Source: JAZDLC01 sp043802345 (GTDB taxonomy: Bacteria; Planctomycetota; B15-G4; JADJEK01). Taken from it: 12,693 bases of DNA. The stretch covers positions 1 to 12,693 of the forward strand of contig JAZDLC010000112.1 of NCBI GenBank assembly GCA_043802345.1. Direction: 5' to 3'. Below the pieces are notes generated by a model. It was not told the origin of the DNA, made no database searches, and saw nothing but the letters and a program-made list of their open reading frames with translations. The translations under genes were made by a program, and so were the position numbers. Position 1 is the first letter of the stretch; each line of letters begins with the position of its first letter. Below are positions 6,875 to 12,693 of this stretch, piece after piece.

Positions 6875-8110
6875 TCAGAACATGCGGACGCCCTCCTTCT
6901 GCATCTGACGCTTCAGGCTCCTGACCTCTTCCCTCAGCTCGCGCAGTTCGGAACGGAGGTCACGGATCAGGTCGATCATCTCATCCGCTACCTCTCCCCG
7001 CTCCTCCTCGGCGTCCTCCACCTCTTCGGAGAAGAGATCAAGGATCTCCGCATGACCTTCCATCACCTCGTCCAGATCCTCCACCCCTTCCGGGAGCATG
7101 AACGCTTCGATGTCGCCCAGTTCCAGATCCTCGAGGGCCTCCAGCCCGCTCAGGTCCAGGTCGATGTCCAGGTCCTCCAGGCCCTCAAGGCCCTTCAACT
7201 TCCCCAGTACTTTCAGTCCTTCAAGCCCCTTGAGACCGTGAAGCTCACGCAGGCCTTCCAGCCCCTGAACCTTGTACGCGCCCTTCAGTCCCTTCAGTTT
7301 CTTCAGACCCTCCAGACCCTTGAGGCCCTTCAGTCCCCTGAGATCCTTGAGTTCCTTCAATTCCAGCAGGCCGTCCAGGTCCTCGAGACCCTCGACGTGG
7401 ATTGTGTCGCCGCCCTTGCCGAGCACCTGGAAGGCGTGACCGACGCCGGGAACGCTCCAGACAAAGGAGTTCTCCTCGTCGCAGTCCTCGTCGCAGTCCT
7501 CGCCGCACTCGTGGGCCTGGAAGCCATGGCCGGCGCCGGCGAATTGGTAGACGACCGAGTCTTCCTCGTCGCAGCCGTCGCAGCCGTCGCAGTCTTCGTC
7601 GCAGTCTTCGTCGCAGTCATCGCAGTCGCGATCGCAATCGCCGTCATCGTCACTGATGATATACTCATCACATTGATCACCTCCGGTGACGAGCATGTAG
7701 CGCCCGCCGTCGACCTTCATGGTCTTGACGCGGCTCTTGCCGCCGCGCGGAATCTGGATCGCCTTGCCGTTGACGATGATCTTCCCGCCGTCAATCGTCA
7801 TGGTCCTGGCGCCACTCTTGCCGGCGTGCGGAATCTGGATCACCTTGCCGTTGACGGTGATCTTTCCCGGCTTGACGACCACCTTGTGGCCGCCGCTCGT
7901 CACGACATAGCATTCAGTCCCATCCGCGTCCCTGGTCACGCAAGCCGTGGAGCTGCAGGTCTTGCCTTCGCACGACTTCTGGGTCTGGACCACGGCTGGA
8001 TTGCTCTTCAGCCGGATCACCTTCTCTCCGTCGGGGGAGATTGCCGCCGAAGCGGCCGCCACACCGAGGCCGGCCACCAGGACCGTCGACAGTCCAAACA
8101 TATTCATCAT
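6875..8110 (-). CDS. Exported Cys/Asp- and Leu-repeat protein of unrecognised family
   Basis: I do not recognise the family. The start at ATG 8110 overlaps the peptidase stop as ATGA, with GAGGAG nine bases upstream; the 411-residue product opens with a signal peptide (residues 1-23, MMNMFGLSTVLVAGLGVAAASAA). Then come: a four-Cys cluster (47, 52, 57, 67); a duplicated beta unit (81-107 and 108-134) sharing VNGK-x-IQIP; a Cys-Asp run (147-182) with eight cysteines spaced mostly 3-4 apart in CDxDCDxxC patterns; and a second, shorter run (202-210) with three more. Each run is followed by a matching block of the form EE-D/N-S-x-V ending GxGHxFQ. Residues 240-333 are short Leu-Lys/Glu-Gly repeats (GLKGLEGLK type), and 358-408 is a charged coiled coil. 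A metal- or redox-sensitive envelope protein is plausible but inferred. Its place as third gene after BlaI and M56 suggests it is the output, or the ligand, of that switch. Confidence 0.85.
   Translation of the reverse strand: MMNMFGLSTVLVAGLGVAAASAAISPDGEKVIRLKSNPAVVQTQKSCEGKTCSSTACVTRDADGTECYVVTSGGHKVVVKPGKITVNGKVIQIPHAGKSGARTMTIDGGKIIVNGKAIQIPRGGKSRVKTMKVDGGRYMLVTGGDQCDEYIISDDDGDCDRDCDDCDEDCDEDCDGCDGCDEEDSVVYQFAGAGHGFQAHECGEDCDEDCDEENSFVWSVPGVGHAFQVLGKGGDTIHVEGLEDLDGLLELKELKDLRGLKGLKGLEGLKKLKGLKGAYKVQGLEGLRELHGLKGLEGLKVLGKLKGLEGLEDLDIDLDLSGLEALEDLELGDIEAFMLPEGVEDLDEVMEGHAEILDLFSEEVEDAEEERGEVADEMIDLIRDLRSELRELREEVRSLKRQMQKEGVRMF
7112..7393 (-). repeat. In-gene tract encoding short Leu-Lys/Glu-Gly repeats
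   Basis: This stretch encodes residues 240-333 of the exported repeat protein. Leucine recurs every two to three residues, interleaved with Lys, Glu, Asp and Gly. Phrases such as GLKGLEGLKKL and GLEGLRELHGLKGLEGLKVL come back twice or more. The period is much shorter than that of a true leucine-rich repeat (20-24 residues). Codons for the same phrase vary (ctc, ctt, ctg), so this is an old or selected repeat, not a fresh slippage product. Confidence 0.8.
7565..7672 (-). repeat. In-gene Cys-Asp-Glu repeat tract
   Basis: This encodes residues 147-182 of the exported repeat protein. It is built from near-identical GACTGCGAC/GAAGACTGCGAC-like units, visible on the plus strand as recurring gtcgcagtcttc. 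A shorter copy lies at about 7482-7505. The DNA is nearly tandem, so slippage could change its length. The product is extremely acidic and cysteine-dense. Confidence 0.75.
7709..7870 (-). repeat. Tandem duplication of a 27-residue beta unit
   Basis: Two adjacent 81-bp units encode residues 81-107 and 108-134 of the exported repeat protein. They read roughly GKITVNGKVIQIP...GKSGARTMTID and GKIIVNGKAIQIP...GKSRVKTMKVD. A partial third unit may start at GGRYMLVTGG. The units have the alternating pattern of beta hairpins with Val-Asn-Gly turns. High identity at both DNA and protein level suggests a recent duplication or strong constraint. Confidence 0.75.
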
Positions 8111-9519
8111 CTTGAGACACTCCTCGGATCCGATGTACCTTGCATCCGCCACGACGAGTCGGACCCGACCTCCCGCAGCATTCTGGTTTTCCAAGCCGCC
8201 AGCAACTGGCGGCGTTGATTCAGCGATTCGACCTGGCGCTCGAGCCGGGCCAGTGTGTTGCGGACCTCAGGTGAGACCGCGACCGTGGCGACTCCCAGGC
8301 GGAGCCCAGTCAATTCCTCCTGGAGAAGATCGATCTCCTCTCCCAGCAGATCGACCGCCTCGGCGATCAACCTGATCCTGGGGGAGACCGTCGATTTCTC
8401 CTCTTCACTGTCCACCGTGATGCCGAGGACAGGCTCCTGCGGGGCGAGGCCCTCGGCCCGAGTGGTGCGCACCGCCGGTGAGAGCAGGACCAGCAGCGGC
8501 AGCGCCAGGGCCAGACACGGCGCCAGGGCCTGCCGATGATCTTCCCAGGACAGCGCCTCCCCGTCGGCCAGGAGCCGGCGAACCCGCTGGCTCAGCGGCG
8601 ACCCGGGCTCCGCCATGGCAAGCGAGGGGACGGGTCGCGTCCTGTCGGTGATCCAGCCGGCAACCTCCGCCAGGCACTCGGCCAGGGGCAGGCCGCCACC
8701 CACCTGACGAACGGCCCACGCATCGCAGCGGCACTCCACGGTCTGAAACAACTGGCGCCTTGCCATGCGGTTGAGCGGCTGCCAGAAGAAGATCATCTCC
8801 ACGAACCGGCAGAGCATCAGCCGGACCGGGTCCTTGCGAACGAGGTGCGCCAGCTCATGGGCGAGCATCGCCTCGGTCTGTTCCGGGCCGAGTTCCTCGA
8901 GAGCCCGCGCGGGCAGACAGATCTCCGGCCGGAAGATCCCCATCGCCACGGGTGAGACGATCCGGTCCGACACGCTCAGTATGACCGTGCGACCCAGGCC
9001 GGCCCGCTGCTCCAGGCTTCTCAGAATGCGGAGCGACTGTCCGCCACTCAACTGGTAGCGGCGCGGCTTCCGCTGGAGCAGCGCCAGCAGGGAAAGCGGC
9101 CCCAGGATCAGGCAGAAGGCACCCGCCCACGGGAGCGCCGCGCGCCAGTTCACGGAGGAGCGGGCCGGCGTCCCCTTCTCGGCACCAACCGGAAGAGCCG
9201 GGGCGGAACTCGCCTCCCGCACCAGCGAGAGAGGGGCCGGCGGGAGTGGGATTACCCTCGGTGGTGCCGGCTCCGGAGTCTGCGCCTGCCGGGCGAGGGG
9301 GAGGCGCAGCGTGCCGCCCAGAGGTTCGAGACCGGCGCCAACCTGCACGGAGGCAGTGAGCAGCCCTCCGAACAGCGCCACTGTCCAGAGCCATTCCCGG
9401 ACGGCGTTGGAGCGCAGTGTGAGGGTTCGGGTCACGGCGAGCACCACCAGGATGAGCAGACTGCTGTGCAGCAGGTAGGTGGCCATCCAGGAGAGGAGGC
9501 CGGATGCAAGCCCGCTCAT
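8107..9519 (-). CDS. M56-family (BlaR1/MecR1-type) membrane metallopeptidase
   Basis: A membrane zinc peptidase of the kind that, on a signal, cleaves a BlaI-type repressor. I start at ATG 9519, which overlaps the repressor stop as ATGA and has GGAGG six bases before its GGACCG spacer end; the frame is open six codons further. The product is 470 residues. Transmembrane segments are visible near 11-33, 43-64, 125-148 and 331-350. Between the third and fourth lies the cytoplasmic peptidase domain, with HELAH at 221-225 and the third zinc ligand Glu262 in VECRCDAWA. After the last membrane span only about 120 residues remain outside. These are charged and coiled-coil-like (about 382-444), so the penicillin-binding sensor domain of true BlaR1 (about 250 residues) is absent. 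The signal sensed is therefore not a beta-lactam by this evidence. The stop overlaps the next gene as ATGA. Confidence 0.92.
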   Translation of the reverse strand: MSGLASGLLSWMATYLLHSSLLILVVLAVTRTLTLRSNAVREWLWTVALFGGLLTASVQVGAGLEPLGGTLRLPLARQAQTPEPAPPRVIPLPPAPLSLVREASSAPALPVGAEKGTPARSSVNWRAALPWAGAFCLILGPLSLLALLQRKPRRYQLSGGQSLRILRSLEQRAGLGRTVILSVSDRIVSPVAMGIFRPEICLPARALEELGPEQTEAMLAHELAHLVRKDPVRLMLCRFVEMIFFWQPLNRMARRQLFQTVECRCDAWAVRQVGGGLPLAECLAEVAGWITDRTRPVPSLAMAEPGSPLSQRVRRLLADGEALSWEDHRQALAPCLALALPLLVLLSPAVRTTRAEGLAPQEPVLGITVDSEEEKSTVSPRIRLIAEAVDLLGEEIDLLQEELTGLRLGVATVAVSPEVRNTLARLERQVESLNQRRQLLAAWKTRMLREVGSDSSWRMQGTSDPRSVSR

Positions 9520-9908
9520 CGGTCCCCTCCGGCGCATCGCCTCTGCTCGGCGATCATCTCGCGCATCCGCTGGAGGTCATCGGGGCCCAGGTCGCATTCC
9601 GTGAGCAGGTGATTCAGCAGCGCGGCCGGATCGCCCAGGAAGGCCCTTTCCACGAATTCGGAGACCAGGAAACGATGCACCTCCTCCTCGGCGTGGCAGG
9701 CCTGGTAGATGAACTGCCGCCCCTCGACTCGGTGAGAGACCAACCCCCGCTTTTCGAGCTTGGAGAGCATGGTGGCGATGGTGGTCGGCGCCAAGCCCCG
9801 CTCTTCCCGCAGCGCCTCATGAACTGCGGACACCGTGGCCTCCCCCTGGCCCCAGAGCACCCGCAGGATTGCAAGCTGCAGGCCTCCCAACTGACGAGGA
9901 TCGGACAT
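9516..9908 (-). CDS. BlaI/MecI-family transcriptional repressor
   Basis: A 130-residue winged-helix repressor, the normal family size. The N-terminal 70 residues hold the HTH. The recognition region is APTTIATMLSKLEKRGLV (40-57) and the wing HRVEGRQFIYQA (59-70). The C-terminal 50 residues are the dimerisation helices. Family members bind a short dyad upstream of their own operon and are inactivated by cleavage by a partner M56 peptidase, which here is the next gene and overlaps by 4 bp. The start at 9908 has AGGAG six to seven bases upstream. A palindrome 33 bp upstream of the start is a fitting autoregulatory operator. No beta-lactamase or mecA-like target lies in the window, so the pair most likely controls its own operon and the repeat protein. 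Confidence 0.94.
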   Translation of the reverse strand: MSDPRQLGGLQLAILRVLWGQGEATVSAVHEALREERGLAPTTIATMLSKLEKRGLVSHRVEGRQFIYQACHAEEEVHRFLVSEFVERAFLGDPAALLNHLLTECDLGPDDLQRMREMIAEQRRCAGGDR

Positions 9909-9919
9909 TTCGCTCTCCT

Positions 9920-9972
9920 GCCACCAACGACTCGGTTAGTACTACCTGAGTAGTCATCGCAGCGTTGGTGGC
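9920..9972. repeat. 10-bp inverted repeat concentric with the operator
   Basis: gccaccaacg (9920-9929) and its exact complement cgttggtggc (9963-9972) flank the ACTAC-N4-GTAGT dyad. The two centres (9946 and 9947.5) almost coincide. The repressor-proximal arm abuts the AGGAG ribosome site. If transcribed, the region could fold into a hairpin next to the start; on DNA it could be a second, looser protein site. Confidence 0.6.
9941..9954. promoter_or_regulatory. Probable BlaI-family operator
   Basis: The sequence actacctgagtagt is an ACTAC-N4-GTAGT dyad with perfect 5-bp arms. It matches in form the TAC/GTA-armed dyads bound by BlaI/MecI/CopY repressors. It lies 33 bp upstream of the repressor start, in the divergent gap to the alkA-type gene. 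It may therefore cover the operon promoter; a -10-like TACTAA is read on the minus strand across 9936-9941. Confidence 0.65.
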
Positions 9973-10129
9973 GATTTGATCTTTTTTTTCGCCTTCTTGG
10001 TCTCATTTCGAGACAGCCGCGGACTGGCCCATGGACTGAATTCAGGTCCGAATCCGGCCAGCTTCGGGCCCGGCCGGTCCGCATACTGAGAGGTGTGTTC
10101 AGGAAACGCCGTCACGGGACCGGATCGGA

Positions 10130-11569
10130 ATGAAGCTGAACCAGGAGGTTTGCTACCGGGCTCTCCGCAGCAGGGATGCCCGCTTCGACGGGCGGTTCTT
10201 CACGGCGGTGAGCACGACCGGGATCTACTGCAGGCCGATCTGTCCGGCACGGACGCCGCACCGGCAGAACCTGACCTTCTACCGCACCGCCGCGGCGGCG
10301 GAGGCGGCGGGATACCGGCCGTGCCTCAGGTGCCGGCCCGAGTCGACGCCGGGCGCCCCCGACTGGATGCCGGAATGCGACATGGTGAGCCGGGCCCTGC
10401 GACGCATCCAGGTGGGCGCGCTGGACGAGGGGGGCGTCGGCGAACTGGCCGCGACTCTCGGCGTGGGCGAGCGACATCTGAGCCGCCTGTTTCGAAAACA
10501 CCTGGGAGCCTCGCCGCTGGCAGTGGCCCGCTCCCGCCGCGCGCACTTCGCCCGCAAGCTGATCGGGGAAACCAGGCTGCCGATGACCCGGATCGCGTTC
10601 TCCGCGGGGTATGGAAGCGTCCGGCGCTTCAACGCCGAGGTCTTGCGAACATTCGGCAGGAGCCCCACCGCCCTGCGCAGAAGAACGAAACAAGGCGAGG
10701 AGTCCGACCCGATGCTCGGCCTGCTCCTCCCGTACCGCCCGCCATTCTCTTGGAGCGGGTTGCTCGGATTCCTGCGGCCGCGGTGTATTCCGGGCGTAGA
10801 GCAGATCGAGAATGGCCGGTACCTTCGCACCTTCCGCATCGGGGACGAGGCCGGCTGGCTCGAGATCCGGCATCGCGAGGAGCGGAACGCCGTCCTGCTG
10901 CGCGTCCCGCCGGAGCATCCCGCGCTGCTGTTCCCGATCTCGGAGAGGGTGCAGCGCCTGCTGGATCTGCGCGCCGACCCCGGAACCATTTCCGCTCACC
11001 TGCCGGATCTTCCGGTCCTTCGGGTGCCCGGCGCCTTTGACCCCTTCGAACTGGCGGTCCGGATCGTCCTGGGCCAGCAAATCTCCGTCGCCGCCGCGAC
11101 CACCCTGGCCGGCCGCCTGGTGGAGCGCTTCGGGGATTTGTGCTCCTTTGATCGGCCGGCAGGCCTGGATCGGCTCTTTCCCGCCCCGGAACTGCTGGCC
11201 CGGGCCGACCTGGTTCAGATCGGCCTGCCACGAACTCGGGCAGCAGCAATCGCCGGGTTGTCGACGCAGGTCGCCGCGGGCGAACTGCGGCTCGGACCGG
11301 ACTCCGACCCGGACCAGGTCCGCGCGCAGCTCAGGTCGCTCCCCGGAATCGGCGGCTGGACCGCGGAGTTCATCTGCATGCGCGCACTCTCCTTCCCCGA
11401 TGCCTTCCCGGCCAGCGATCTGGGACTTTTGAAAGCGGCGGCTCCCGCAGGGACCAAGCTGACAGCCCGTCAGCTCGAACAACAGGCCGAAAGGTGGCGA
11501 CCCTTCCGGGCCTACGCCGCCATGGCCCTCTGGAATCAGCTCCCAACAAATGGAGTTCCATCAGAATGA
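10130..11569 (+). CDS. alkA: Ada-type methyl sensor/AraC activator fused to AlkA DNA glycosylase
   Basis: A 479-residue fusion repairing alkylated DNA. Residues 1-75 are the Ada N-terminal zinc domain. Its four cysteines C34, C38, C65 and C68 (GIYCRPICPAR and CLRCRPE) bind zinc; in Ada the equivalent of C34 or C38 takes a methyl group from phosphotriesters and switches on activation. Residues 85-185 are an AraC-type double HTH (ATLGVGERHLSRLFRKHLG, then FSAGYGSVRRFNAEVLRTFGRSP). Residues about 195-479 are 3-methyladenine glycosylase II. This part has RIVLGQQISVAAA (311-323), the helix-hairpin-helix LPGIGGWTAEF (404-414) and catalytic Asp430 in FPASDLGL, equivalent to E. coli AlkA Asp238. The start at 10130 has only a weak GGA site. 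Downstream ogt overlaps by 4 bp. Such fusions are known in actinobacteria and proteobacteria. I saw no clear Ada box in the 129 bp upstream. Confidence 0.95.
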   Translation: MKLNQEVCYRALRSRDARFDGRFFTAVSTTGIYCRPICPARTPHRQNLTFYRTAAAAEAAGYRPCLRCRPESTPGAPDWMPECDMVSRALRRIQVGALDEGGVGELAATLGVGERHLSRLFRKHLGASPLAVARSRRAHFARKLIGETRLPMTRIAFSAGYGSVRRFNAEVLRTFGRSPTALRRRTKQGEESDPMLGLLLPYRPPFSWSGLLGFLRPRCIPGVEQIENGRYLRTFRIGDEAGWLEIRHREERNAVLLRVPPEHPALLFPISERVQRLLDLRADPGTISAHLPDLPVLRVPGAFDPFELAVRIVLGQQISVAAATTLAGRLVERFGDLCSFDRPAGLDRLFPAPELLARADLVQIGLPRTRAAAIAGLSTQVAAGELRLGPDSDPDQVRAQLRSLPGIGGWTAEFICMRALSFPDAFPASDLGLLKAAAPAGTKLTARQLEQQAERWRPFRAYAAMALWNQLPTNGVPSE

Positions 11570-12039
11570 ACCTCTCCTACTCGCACCTCGACACCCCCGT
11601 GGGCCGCTTGCTGCTCGTCGCCGACCGGACCGCTCTCAAGGAACTCCGTTTCCCCGGGAAGCACTCGACGATCGATCCGGACTGGATCCGCGGCAGCCCG
11701 CTGCTGCAGCGAGCGGAGGCCCAGCTCCTGGCCTACTTCAACGGAAAGCGCCAGACCTTCGACCTGCCGCTCGCTCCAGAGGGAACAGAGTTCCAGCGTC
11801 AGGTCTGGGAGGCGCTGCGCCAGATTCCGTACGGATCGACGGTTGCCTACTCGGAAATCGCGCAGGCCATCAACCGCCCCCGCGCCGTGCGCGCCGTCGG
11901 CGCCGCCAACGGCAAGAACCCACTCCCGATCGTCATCCCCTGCCACCGCGTCATCGGCAAGAGCGGCAGCCTCACCGGCTTCGGCGGCGGCCTGAAGACC
12001 AAGCAGCAGCTCCTCGACCTGGAGCAGTCACAGAAGTGA
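11566..12039 (+). CDS. ogt: Methylated-DNA-[protein]-cysteine S-methyltransferase
   Basis: A suicide repair protein that moves the alkyl group from O6-alkylguanine (and O4-alkylthymine) in DNA to its own cysteine. The start at ATG 11566 overlaps the alkA stop as ATGA, with GGAG ten bases upstream; the longer open frame begins inside alkA and is not needed. At 157 residues it is a short but complete family member. An N-terminal ribonuclease-H-like part (1-70) leads to the DNA-binding domain. That contains FQRQVWEALRQIPYGSTVAYSEIA (77-100), the Arg-finger and helix region RAVRAVGAANGKNP (106-119) and the active site IPCHRVI with acceptor Cys126. Together with the fused Ada-AlkA gene it makes a two-gene unit covering N3- and O6-alkyl damage, almost surely induced together. 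Confidence 0.97.
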   Translation: MNLSYSHLDTPVGRLLLVADRTALKELRFPGKHSTIDPDWIRGSPLLQRAEAQLLAYFNGKRQTFDLPLAPEGTEFQRQVWEALRQIPYGSTVAYSEIAQAINRPRAVRAVGAANGKNPLPIVIPCHRVIGKSGSLTGFGGGLKTKQQLLDLEQSQK

Positions 12040-12045
12040 CGATCC

Positions 12046-12090
12046 GTGTCGCACCACTGCCTTCAGCTTCTGTGCAATCTGGTGCGGCAC
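12046..12090. other. Hairpin downstream of ogt in a gene-free stretch
   Basis: The gap 12040-12347 holds no credible gene. Its first structure is an 11-bp stem (12046-12056 pairing with 12080-12090, one G-T pair) around a 23-base loop, seven bases past the ogt stop. There is no T tract, so it could be a factor-assisted terminator, an mRNA-end stabiliser or part of a dispersed repeat. On the minus strand the same bases read as a fragment (VPHQIAQKLKAVVRHG) that could be a gene relic, but this is too short to call. Confidence 0.45.
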
Positions 12091-12152
12091 CGGAAGAGGA
12101 GCTCCATGAGGAGCATGAAGGGCAGAACGGAGTTCGGTGAGACAGGAGATGA

Positions 12153-12260
12153 CTCTCGCAAAGGCGCAGAGATCGCAAAGAGGGAAAGGGAATGACAGAG
12201 GCGGGGAAGTGGTGGAGACTAGCTGCCTGAGTAGGTCATTCCTTGGCGATCTTGGCGAGA
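12153..12260. repeat. Degenerate inverted-repeat element with cgcaaag-type arms
   Basis: The left arm (12153-12194) reads ctctcgcaaag...agatcgcaaag...ggaatg. The right arm (12237-12260) reads, in reverse complement, ctctcgccaagatcgccaaggaatg. The arms match with small insertions and enclose about 42 bp. Motifs of the TTTGCGTCTTTGCGAG kind are familiar as dispersed repeats in many environmental genomes, sometimes around small accessory ORFs. Here nothing is encoded between the arms. It ends about 90 bp before the Rpn-like gene. Confidence 0.5.
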
Positions 12261-12347
12261 GGAATTCCGGATTCACCAGAAGGAGAGAATGAACCCGTAA
12301 CCGTGCGGCCTCTTGGCCCGTCCTCCCCCCTGGAGGATCGGTTGGCA

Positions 12348-12693
12348 ATGTCGAACAACCCGCATCTGGCCAAGGCTGTCTTCTCGAGACCCGAAGAGGC
12401 CAGGAGCCTGTTCCGGGCCTTCCTTCCGGAGAGTCAGCTCCAGGCGATCGATCTGGACAGCCTGGAGATCGTGCAGGGCAGCTTCGTCGATGACCAGCTC
12501 AGGGAACGGCACACCGACCTCCTGTTCTCGGTCAAGGCGCGCGGGACGCCGGCCCTGGTCTATCTCCTGTTCGAGCACAAGAGCAGCCAGGACCGCTGGC
12601 TGGTGCTCCAGCTCCTGATCTACGTCACGCGGATCTGGGCCTGGTATCGCAAGAACAACGGAGACGACTGCCGCCTGCCGATGATCTTGCCCA
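12348..12693 (+). CDS. Rpn/YhgA-family putative nuclease, N-terminal part
   Basis: The first 115 codons of a gene running off the right edge. The frame starts at ATG 12348 with GGAGG eleven bases upstream, a little far but the only sensible start. The protein begins MSNNPHLAKAVFSRPEEARSL and carries the family's signature: DLLFSV at 57-62, VYLLFEHKSSQDRW at 71-84 and LQLLIYVTRIWAWY at 87-100. Asp57, Glu76 and Lys78 fit a PD-(D/E)xK nuclease core. Rpn proteins (PF04754, once named transposase_31) are DNA nucleases linked to RecA-independent recombination; they are often multicopy and variable. The neighbouring degenerate repeat fits a mobile or fast-changing locus. Family assignment is confident; activity is untested and the C-terminus is not in view. 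Confidence 0.88.
   Translation, partial: MSNNPHLAKAVFSRPEEARSLFRAFLPESQLQAIDLDSLEIVQGSFVDDQLRERHTDLLFSVKARGTPALVYLLFEHKSSQDRWLVLQLLIYVTRIWAWYRKNNGDDCRLPMILP

Noticed and set aside
7482..7680. CRISPR-like short repeats (gtcgcagtc units)
   Set aside because: The units are codon repeats of a Cys-Asp run within a coding frame; there are no uniform repeats with unique spacers.
6854..8218. 454-codon plus-strand frame rich in Leu, Val and Gln
   Set aside because: It mirrors the repeat protein on the other strand; its pattern comes from the same repeated codons read backwards, with no ribosome site.
9978..9990. Eight-T run as a terminator
   Set aside because: No stable hairpin precedes it on the plus strand, and it lies between two divergently read genes where no transcript should end.
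10112..11482. 456-codon minus-strand frame over the alkA gene
   Set aside because: The plus-strand product has three clear domains with catalytic residues; this frame has none.

Overview
The window is GC-rich bacterial chromosomal DNA. It looks like an environmental, probably uncultivated lineage of the Planctomycetota / Acidobacteriota / Krumholzibacteriota kind. The hints are the mix of genes: a secreted kelch-type propeller with an N-terminal beta module familiar from such genomes, a BlaI/M56 regulatory pair without a penicillin sensor, an Rpn/YhgA-type nuclease, REP-like palindromes, and a GroEL without the Gly-Gly-Met tail. The phylum is an inference; nothing in the window fixes it.

Left part (1-2000). 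The 3' end of groEL is followed by a strong hairpin terminator and a short element bounded by a perfect 17-bp inverted repeat. Next comes an asparagine-synthetase-like gene whose ATP-binding (PP-loop) motif is destroyed by a frame-changing loss of sequence. Facing it is a 46-codon winged-helix remnant.

Centre-left (2002-6685, all minus strand). A GDP-mannose 4,6-dehydratase lies 10 bp downstream of a 663-residue glycosyltransferase. That enzyme has a GT-B-like half domain, a complete GT-A domain and a C-terminal beta domain. Upstream of it is a secreted seven-repeat kelch protein. The dehydratase and glycosyltransferase look like a surface-glycan (deoxyhexose) cassette.

Centre-right (6797-9972, minus strand). 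A compact three-gene operon: BlaI/MecI-type repressor, M56 membrane metallopeptidase, and an exported 411-residue protein of unrecognised family. Both gene junctions are ATGA overlaps. A palindromic operator nested inside a second inverted repeat precedes the operon and an intrinsic terminator closes it. The exported protein has a signal peptide, a Cys cluster, a duplicated beta unit, Cys-Asp runs, a long Leu-Lys/Glu-Gly repeat tract and a C-terminal coiled coil. This operon is the best candidate for an undescribed system: a proteolysis-controlled envelope switch whose target is the repeat protein.

Right part (10130-12693, plus strand). A DNA-alkylation repair pair follows: an Ada-type methyl sensor/AraC activator fused to AlkA glycosylase, overlapping by ATGA with an O6-alkylguanine methyltransferase. 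A 308-bp intergenic stretch holding a hairpin and a degenerate repeat element leads to the 5' part of an Rpn/YhgA-family nuclease gene that runs off the window.
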